This document shows, piece by piece, positions 53,514 to 61,300 of a stretch of 64,000 bases of DNA. The stretch spans positions 744,001 to 808,000 of the forward strand of contig NZ_LQZQ01000045.1 in the NCBI RefSeq assembly GCF_001593005.1. Direction: 5' to 3'. The notes under the pieces were generated by a model. The model was given only the letters and a program-made list of their open reading frames with translations, was not told the origin of the DNA and made no database searches. The first letter of the stretch is position 1. The number at the start of each line of letters is the position of its first letter. This DNA is from Roseivirga ehrenbergii (GTDB taxonomy: Bacteria; Bacteroidota; Bacteroidia; Cytophagales; Cyclobacteriaceae). A program made the position numbers and the translations under genes.

Positions 53514-53538
53514 AAAATTCGAAGCTTTTGGAGGGTTC
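53514..53538 (-). terminator. Terminator of the BNR-propeller gene
   Basis: On the minus strand GAACCCTCCAAAA and TTTTGGAGGGTTC form a near-perfect 12-13-bp stem and are followed by a long T run. It is 18 bp after the stop. Confidence 0.85.
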
Positions 53539-53555
53539 ACTTAAAAGGTTGATGT

Positions 53556-56500
53556 TTATTTCAATTCTTCTAAAGCTTTTTTAATTGCGTTGTATTCTGC
53601 TTTAAGCTCTTCTAAACGTTCGTAAACATCTTGTCCTGGCGCTTGGTCTGCTCTGCTCAACATACCATTTAGGTAGCCTAGCTGACTTTGAAGCATTCCC
53701 TGCATGTATGTGCCTGGAGGAGTTACAATTCTATAGTAAAGTGCTTCAAGCTTATCCTTTTTCTCTTGTTCTTTTTTACTGATTTTCTCCTTGTTCAATG
53801 AGTTATCCAAAGCTTCTCTAGCTTCAGTAACACTGATTAACAAGCGAGTAACATCCTCTGAAAAATCCTGAAGTAATAGCGCTACTCTTTCTTGTTCCTT
53901 CACATCAGCATCGGTTACCAAAGTAGCTCTCGGGTCTAAACTCAAAGTAAACTTCTCTGTTAATACCTTATCGCCTACTTTTAATTTTACAGTAAACTCA
54001 CCTGTTGACACCATTGGACCAAAACCTTGGTAAGACCTTCTTGGGTTGGCATCCCAGCCACCTGCATTACGCATGTTCCAAGTGAATCGATTCAATCCTT
54101 TGTCTTTACTCAAACCAGAAGATGGAGGAGGCATAGAGAAACCAGTTGCCATATCAACTTCAAGGTTTTCAACTGGAGCTGGTCTACCACTGGTAAATGA
54201 CTTCACGATTCGACCTTCTTCGTTAATAATATCCAATTGAACTTCTTCATCAGTGTCGTTCAAGTAATAGTCAATCGCTACTGCAGAGCTTGGGTATTGA
54301 GGAACACCTCTTCCTCCACGATATCTAAATCTATAAGTATCTTTTGGTTTGAATAGGAAGGCATCAGCTTTAACAGCTGCTTCCATATTGTAAAGACTAG
54401 TGATGTTATCTAAAATCCAGAAACCTCTACCCATAGTAGACATTGCTAGGTCATTCTTATAAATCTTAAGGTCTGTAATTGGTGTAACAGGAAGGTTGTT
54501 TTGGAATGTTACCCAATCCTTTCCATCATTCATAGACATAAACAAACCAAATTCAGTACCTGCAAACAGAAGCCCCTCTTTGGCCGGATCTTCTCTTACC
54601 ACTCTTACTGGATGATCATTAGGAATACCTTTGGTAATTAGCTCCCAAGTTTTACCATAATCTTCTGTTTTGTAGATATACGGTCTGTAGTCATCTAATT
54701 GATATCTCAATACAGTAATAAATGCTTTTGCCGGGTTATGTGGTGAAGGTTCTACTGAATCCACACGGCCATCCTTCGGCATGTTAGGTGTTACGTTCGT
54801 CCAGTTTTTACCGCCATCGCGTGTTACATGCACAGGGCCATCATTGGCTCCAACCCAAATTAATCCAGGTTGAATTCTTGACTCCTGAATAGAATAAATC
54901 GTACTGAAATACTCTTCACCTGTAACGTCTCTTGTTATTGGTCTACCTGCAGAAACTTGCTTAGTTGGATCGAAAGCGGTTAAATCTGGAGAAATGATTT
55001 CCCAAGTTTTACCGTTATCTGAAGTTTTATGTAGGTATTGAGAACCATGATAAACTACATTGGGGTTATGCGGAGAAACGGTAATTGGCGCTACACGCTG
55101 GAACCTAAACTTTAATTTATCACCATCGTGACCATAAATATTCATGGCACCTACGCTGTACTGCATTTCTTGTCCTGTACGTTTATCGTACACTCCAAAA
55201 TTTCCTTTACAGTTTGAATATACGATATCTGGATTACCTGGCTTTGGTACTGCAGGACCAGTTTCGCAACCGCCTAAGTTAAAGATTGGGAAATCGTTTG
55301 AACCTGTTGGTAAACTAGGTACAGCCAAAGTAGCATTGTCTTGCTGACCTGCATATAACCAATAAGGCTCTTGATCATCAATATCTACTTGGTATAGCTC
55401 AGCCGTTGGTTGGTTCAATTGTGTGGACCATGTTTTACCATTGTTGATGGTTACGTTTGCACCACCGTCATTTCCTTGTACCCAAATTGAAGTATCATTT
55501 GGGTTAATCCAAATGTCATGGTTATCACTGTGAGGTGTTGAAACGCTTTTCCAAGTTTTACCTCCATCAGATGACTTAATAAAACGTAATGCACTGTTAT
55601 ATACTACATCGGCATCTTTTGGATTAGCATAAATGTTAGTGTAGTAGAATGGTCGGTTAGTAAGATTTGAATTATCGCTTACAAACTCCCAAGATGCACC
55701 ACGATCATCTGATCTGTAAAGCCCGCCTTTGTCATCTCCTGCTTCAATATTTGCATACACTCTATTTGGGTTCGCAGGTGAAACAGCAAAATCTATCTTA
55801 CCGATAAGTCCATTTGGCAATCCGTTGGTTAATTTCTTCCAAGTTTCACCACCATCAGTAGACTTGTATACTCCACCTTCCATAGACCCAGAAATGATAT
55901 CCCAAGGTTTTCTTTCAGCACGCCACGCACCAGCATAAATAGTGTTTGGATCATCCGGAGCAAATTCTAAATCAGAGAAACCAACACTATCAGAGTGATA
56001 AAGCACTTTATCCCAGTTCTTACCACCATCTTTGGTTCTAAAAATACCACGCTCAGTATTTCTACCAAACGCGTTACCAATAGCGGCTACAAAAACTACA
56101 TCAGGATTGTTTGGATGAATTTCTACCGCACCAATTTGGCCAGTTTCTTTCAGTCCAATAAACTCCCATGTTTTACCAGCATCTGTAGATTTATACATTC
56201 CTTTACCGGTAATAACGTTCGATCTTAATCCGTCAGAACCAGTTCCTACATAAATAATATCTGGCTTCTTTTGGTATACCGAAATGGCACCAATTGAAGG
56301 GGTTGAAAAATATCCGTCCGAAATATTTTCCCATGAATTTCCATAATCATCAGTTTTCCAAACGCCTCCACCAGTAGCACCCATGTAGAAAGTAGAGGGT
56401 TGTGATTCCACACCCATAACGGCTGTTACACGGCCACCACGGTTTGGACCTACATTTCTAAATTGAAAGGCATCGAGTTGAGGGTTATCCTGCGCTTGGC

Positions 56501-56558
56501 CGAAATTAAAAATCAGCAAAAAAAGCGCGGAAAGGGTTAGTAATCTAGTTTTTCGCAT
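53556..56558 (-). CDS. Large secreted BNR/sortilin-type beta-propeller protein
   Basis: A 1000-aa exported protein; signal peptide ends near FNFGQAQ (residue 22). It has many BNR/Asp-box blades, each with S-x-D-x-G-x-x-W: KSTDAGKTWEFIG, RTKDGGKNWDKV, KSTDGGETWKKL, RSDDRGASWEF, KSSDGGKTWKSV, THDGGKNWTNV-like and KTEDYGKTWELI. These fit two propellers like VPS10/sortilin and XyGULs-type 'glycosyl hydrolase' annotations. The last ~250 residues form a beta-sandwich then a helical stretch ending KKALEELK. There is no T9SS sorting domain, so it probably stays in the periplasm or on the outer membrane. Many homologues exist, with no firm activity known to me. It is monocistronic with its own terminator. 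Confidence 0.85.
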   Translation of the reverse strand: MRKTRLLTLSALFLLIFNFGQAQDNPQLDAFQFRNVGPNRGGRVTAVMGVESQPSTFYMGATGGGVWKTDDYGNSWENISDGYFSTPSIGAISVYQKKPDIIYVGTGSDGLRSNVITGKGMYKSTDAGKTWEFIGLKETGQIGAVEIHPNNPDVVFVAAIGNAFGRNTERGIFRTKDGGKNWDKVLYHSDSVGFSDLEFAPDDPNTIYAGAWRAERKPWDIISGSMEGGVYKSTDGGETWKKLTNGLPNGLIGKIDFAVSPANPNRVYANIEAGDDKGGLYRSDDRGASWEFVSDNSNLTNRPFYYTNIYANPKDADVVYNSALRFIKSSDGGKTWKSVSTPHSDNHDIWINPNDTSIWVQGNDGGANVTINNGKTWSTQLNQPTAELYQVDIDDQEPYWLYAGQQDNATLAVPSLPTGSNDFPIFNLGGCETGPAVPKPGNPDIVYSNCKGNFGVYDKRTGQEMQYSVGAMNIYGHDGDKLKFRFQRVAPITVSPHNPNVVYHGSQYLHKTSDNGKTWEIISPDLTAFDPTKQVSAGRPITRDVTGEEYFSTIYSIQESRIQPGLIWVGANDGPVHVTRDGGKNWTNVTPNMPKDGRVDSVEPSPHNPAKAFITVLRYQLDDYRPYIYKTEDYGKTWELITKGIPNDHPVRVVREDPAKEGLLFAGTEFGLFMSMNDGKDWVTFQNNLPVTPITDLKIYKNDLAMSTMGRGFWILDNITSLYNMEAAVKADAFLFKPKDTYRFRYRGGRGVPQYPSSAVAIDYYLNDTDEEVQLDIINEEGRIVKSFTSGRPAPVENLEVDMATGFSMPPPSSGLSKDKGLNRFTWNMRNAGGWDANPRRSYQGFGPMVSTGEFTVKLKVGDKVLTEKFTLSLDPRATLVTDADVKEQERVALLLQDFSEDVTRLLISVTEAREALDNSLNKEKISKKEQEKKDKLEALYYRIVTPPGTYMQGMLQSQLGYLNGMLSRADQAPGQDVYERLEELKAEYNAIKKALEELK

Positions 56559-56692
56559 ATCCTATAATTCTTGAATGGGAAGATAATAAACTAAGGTTTA
56601 GAACCCTTCAAAAATTGGTTGACTGGTAATATGCTTATGGTTATGACATGAAAAGGGCTAATTATGCGGTTGAATGCACAGTCAATTAAAGA

Positions 56693-56720
56693 AAAGGCCA
56701 AACTCGGATAATTGACCTTT
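56693..56720 (-). terminator. Terminator of the adhesin-PorP operon
   Basis: On the minus strand AAAGGTCAA pairs with TTTGGCCTTT (9 bp, one G-T pair) and is followed by a T-rich tail, 31 bp after the PorP-like stop. Confidence 0.6.
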
Positions 56721-56750
56721 CTTCATTCACCAGATTATAATTTCTCTGTT

Positions 56751-58304
56751 TTACTTCTCTAAGCTCAATCTTACAATATGGACCCAACTATCAGAGAAAT
56801 TATTTTCCTTTTTCAGTGCCAACATGGCCTCAATTGCTTTATCGAAATTTGAGAAAGCCATAATATAAACATAATCGTAGCCGCGCTTTTTACTCTTGAA
56901 AATTCCGGAATTGGGATATGCCGCTTTTAAGCTATTTAGATTTTTTACTGCCAAAGGACTATTATATGTAAATGAATTCACTACTAAAATGTAATCTCCA
57001 TTCACCTGATTATCATCTACTTCCTCTTTGATTACTGATTCTCCCTCTAATAATTTACGTTCGGCCAAAGCTTTATCCTTGGCTTCTTGAGCTAAACGAT
57101 CCTCTTGTTCTTGGGCTTTCCGCTGAGCTTCCAATTGCGCTAATCGCTCTGCTTCCTTTCGTTCATTAGCCTCTGCTTGTAATCGCGCCAAACCTTTGTT
57201 CTTTATTGCTGAAAGGATGTCTTCAAAAGCTTCATTTCCTTTTACTTCCCTTTCTTTCTTATTCCCCTTTTCTAATGATGATAAGTAAGCAAGCACCGCT
57301 TCCTGATCTGGAGTGCTGATGAGCTTACGCTCATAAATTTCATCTTTCTGGATCTTATCAATGATGGTAAGCGCCTCAGTTTCTAACTTAAGACTTTTCT
57401 CTTTCTTATTCTGAAAGGTGAAATGCAACCCTATTTCGTTGAACCCATCAGAAATAAAAGGCACATCGCTTTTACCAAAGTCATAATTGTAAGTAAACAA
57501 CATGTTTGACTTTAATTTGACGCCAATCCCTGCTGTTGCTCCGTAGTTTTCTCTATAACCAGTACTAAGCTGAAATTTATCATTCAAATCTAGCTTAGCA
57601 GCCAAATCAAAAGTACCACCCAGTACTTCCTTATATCGCCACGTAATAGTTGGAGTGAAAACGATTTTATTTATGGAGTTAATTCGAAATGCATACCCTA
57701 ATGCCGCCATGTAATCGGCTCTATTATTATCATTTAGTTCTACAAAGTCATCGTTTGAAAGGCTTTCATCTATTATATTAAGTGCAGAAAAATGAGCCAG
57801 CAATGACTTGTATTGATAAGAGAGTGAAAGGTTCATATTTAAAGCACTACCATTTCTGCCCAATAGGTTCTGAATCAATTCATCATTCAAGCTTTCAATA
57901 CTAATTTTCGATTCATTTAAACGATAAAGAGAAGCTCCTATTTCAGCACCTAATGAAAGTTTATGAGCTTTTAAATTAAACGCTTTAGAAAACCCCGCAG
58001 CCAAATAAGTCTGTTTTAAAAAACCAAACTCAAAACTATGTACATTGACATTGTAGCCCCATTTATTCTTTAATGGATTGGAAAAACTCAAAGCGAATAT
58101 TTCTGGTGCTCCTTCTAACCCCGACCACTGCCCTCTATACAATAAGCTTAGTTGAGGACGCTGCGAAAGCACACTTGCTGAAGCATAACCAAGTGAAGGT
58201 TGTGTAAAATACTGGTTGAACAAAGGTGCTTGTTGTGCGCTCATTGTATTGAACAACCCAAATAAACCACATGCTAACAACACGATTTTTATTCTATTCA
58301 TCAT
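56751..58304 (-). CDS. PorP/SprF-family T9SS membrane protein with coiled coil and SPOR-like domain
   Basis: A 517-aa protein. Residues about 25-310 form a PorP/SprF-type outer-membrane barrel: QAPLFNQYFTQPSLGYASA at the start, later WGYNVNVHSFEFGFLKQTY and GFNEIGLHFTF. Ordinary family members end here, at roughly 300-350 aa. This one continues with a charged linker, an Ala/Glu/Gln coiled coil (about 375-440; KEAERLAQLEAQRKAQEQED) and a C-terminal ~75-residue domain (GDYILVVNSFTYNSPLA to DSWVHIVRLSLEK) that looks like a SPOR domain. SPOR domains bind bare glycan strands, so it could anchor the barrel to peptidoglycan. It begins 7 nt after the adhesin gene's stop and is likely its dedicated partner. 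Confidence 0.88.
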   Translation of the reverse strand: MMNRIKIVLLACGLFGLFNTMSAQQAPLFNQYFTQPSLGYASASVLSQRPQLSLLYRGQWSGLEGAPEIFALSFSNPLKNKWGYNVNVHSFEFGFLKQTYLAAGFSKAFNLKAHKLSLGAEIGASLYRLNESKISIESLNDELIQNLLGRNGSALNMNLSLSYQYKSLLAHFSALNIIDESLSNDDFVELNDNNRADYMAALGYAFRINSINKIVFTPTITWRYKEVLGGTFDLAAKLDLNDKFQLSTGYRENYGATAGIGVKLKSNMLFTYNYDFGKSDVPFISDGFNEIGLHFTFQNKKEKSLKLETEALTIIDKIQKDEIYERKLISTPDQEAVLAYLSSLEKGNKKEREVKGNEAFEDILSAIKNKGLARLQAEANERKEAERLAQLEAQRKAQEQEDRLAQEAKDKALAERKLLEGESVIKEEVDDNQVNGDYILVVNSFTYNSPLAVKNLNSLKAAYPNSGIFKSKKRGYDYVYIMAFSNFDKAIEAMLALKKENNFSDSWVHIVRLSLEK

Positions 58305-58311
58305 CTTTGGG

Positions 58312-61300
58312 CTATTTGGTAAGGATTAAAAGTATGCCTCTTATTATGGCCCTTCCGTTAGAAATATTAATGTCGTAGTAATATGTACCGGTTGGCAATA
58401 ATTGACCCTCAAACTTTCCTCCCCAATCATTTTGATAGGACTTCGCACTAAAAACAACCTTGCCATTTTGCGCAAACACTTTTACTTCATTTTCGGGGTT
58501 ATCGATAATATCTTCGATAATCCATACATCATTTACTCCATCACCATTTGGTGTAAAGAAATTCTTGATACGAGCGCTTGGTTTATCTTTAGTAAAGTCT
58601 CGAATCTCTTCATTCACTACATTATTAACCGCAATCTCAAAAGGTTTTTCAAAGGTCAAACCACCCGCATCAATCACTCTTACACGGATTGAAAGTAGTT
58701 CATGAGTCTCAAAATTTATGGCTTGAGAAGTATGTAATTCGTTATTAATAATCTTAAAGAAGCCGTTATTATCATCTCCGTTTCCGCTCACTAATTCATA
58801 GGTAAAACTTTCTCCATCATCCTGATCTTCCGCAGCAAACAGACCTACCAATATGTCTGTTTCATCAGTTTCATCAATCAAAGTATTGCTTAGGCTAATA
58901 TTAGTAGGTTGCTCGTTTAAGTCATTAATGGATATTACAAAGGTCTTTTCAAAGACACCTCCTCTTCCATCATCTGTTTTAATTCTAATATTGTATATAG
59001 ACTTGATTTCAAAGTCGAAAATCGATGCCGCCCTAAGCATATTAAAAGTGATACTGAATTTATCGTTATCTTCTGAACCTACCCCTGCTACCAAGCTATA
59101 GGTCTGAACATCACCAACATCAGCATCGGCTGTGGTAAATTGCCCAATTTCAGCCGCTAGTGAATTGTTTTCGTCAATACTCAACGAAGACAAAGAAATA
59201 TCCATTGGCAAACTATTGAAGGAAATATCTACAACGGTTTCAGTAGTGTTGGCATTCGTTGCCAAGTCATAAACTGTATTAGCAGGTAGTGTTAATCTTA
59301 CTTCTTGGTTCGACTGTGCCTTAAAGCTGACATTATAATTGATATTATCAGTAGTACTAAAATCTACCAATTGAGCATTTACCAACTGAAAATCAGTACC
59401 AGCAAAGCCCGTCACTTTTTCCGAAAAGGAATATATAATGGTAAAAGGCTCGAAATTATTCAGCTCAATAGGAATACCTGACATGCTTACCTCCGGGTCA
59501 GTCAAATCTGCAATAATACTGAATTGTGTTGCTGCTACATTTCCATTTCTAGCTACATCTTGAGCAATATTTTCAGGAACATCCACAGTTACGACCCCAT
59601 CAGCTGTTGGGCTAATAGAGGTCGTGTAAACTGATGGATTGATTGAGGTAAAGTTACTTGTTGTACCATTTACAACCGAAATATCTCCTATCGTAAAACC
59701 TGTAACTGCTTCACTGAAAGTGAAAGTTGTAGTAAATGCGCCATCAATTGGATCAGCCGCAGTACTTGTGATTGCCACGGTTGGACTGGTCAAGTCAGCT
59801 GTAGTACTAAACTGAGCGGCAGCAGTATTTCCATTCGTAGCAACATCTTGTGCTACATTTGCAGCTACATCAATCGTTACAGCACCATCGGTAATTGGGG
59901 TAAGGATAGCAGAGTAAGCATTATTACTAATTGCCAAAAAATTACTCGCTACCGCATTACCCAAAACAATATCACTTACATCAAAACCCGTGACAGCTTC
60001 ACTGAAAGTAAATGTCGTTGTAAATACTCCATCAATTGGGTCAGCTGCTGTGCTTGTAATTGCCACGGTTGGACTGGTCAAGTCAGCTGTAATACTAAAT
60101 TGAGTTGCTGCTGTATTTCCGTTCGTTGCTGCATCTTGGGCTACATTGGCGGCTACATCTACTGTCACTGCACCATCAGTAGTTGGAGTGATAAGGGTTG
60201 TATAAACAGAAGCACTTGTTGCATTGAAAGCACTTGCAGTGCCGTTGCCTACATTGATATCCCCTACTGCAAAGCTTGTTACAGCTTCGCTAAAAGTGAA
60301 GGTAGCCGTAAATGCACCGTTAATTGGATTGGCTGCTGTGTTTGTGATTGCCACGGTTGGACTGGTCAAGTCAGCAGTAAGGCTAAACTGAGCGGCAGCG
60401 GTGTTTCCATTCGTTGCTGCGTCTTGAGCCACATTCGCAGCTACATCCACAGTTACTGCACCGTCCGTAGTTGGAGTTATTAATGCAATATAAACCGTTG
60501 CACTGATGGCTGTAAAGTTCGAAGCCGAAGCATTATTTAAAGTAATATCTCCTATCGTAAAACCCGTAACAGCTTCCCTGAAAGTAAATGTCGTTGTAAA
60601 TGCACCATTGATTGGATTAGCTGCGGGGCTTGTGATTACCACGTTTGGGTTGGTCAAATCAGCATCAATACTAAACTGAGCAGCAGCGGTATTTCCATTC
60701 GTTGCTGCGTCTTGAGCCACATTCGCAGCTACATCCACAGTTACTGCACCATCCGTAGTTGGAGTAATTAATGCAGTGTAAACAGAGGGACTTGTTGCAT
60801 TGAAAGCACTTGCAGTGCCATTGCCTACATTGATATCTCCCAATACAAAACCCGTAATAGCTTCACTAAAAGTAAAGGTTGTTGTAAATGCTCCGTTGAT
60901 TGGATTGGCTACTGTGCTTGTGATTGCCACGGCTGGACTAGTTAAGTCAGCAGTAATACTAAACTGAGCGGCTGCAGTATTTCCGTTCGTTGCGGCATCT
61001 TGTGCTACATTCGCGGCTACATCCGCAGTTACAGCACCATCAGTTGTAGGAGTAATTAATGCAGTATAAATCGTTGCACTAGTGGAAGCGAAGTTACTTG
61101 CCGTACCATTTGCAACCGTAATATCTCCTATGGCAAAACCCGTGACAGCTTCACTGAAAGTAAATGTCGTTGTAAATGCTCCATCAATTGGGTCAGCTGC
61201 CGTGCTTGTGATTACCACGGTTGGACTGGTCAAATCAGCAGTAAGACTAAACTGAGCGGCAGCGGTGTTTCCATTGGTTGCTGCGTCTTGAGCTATATTG

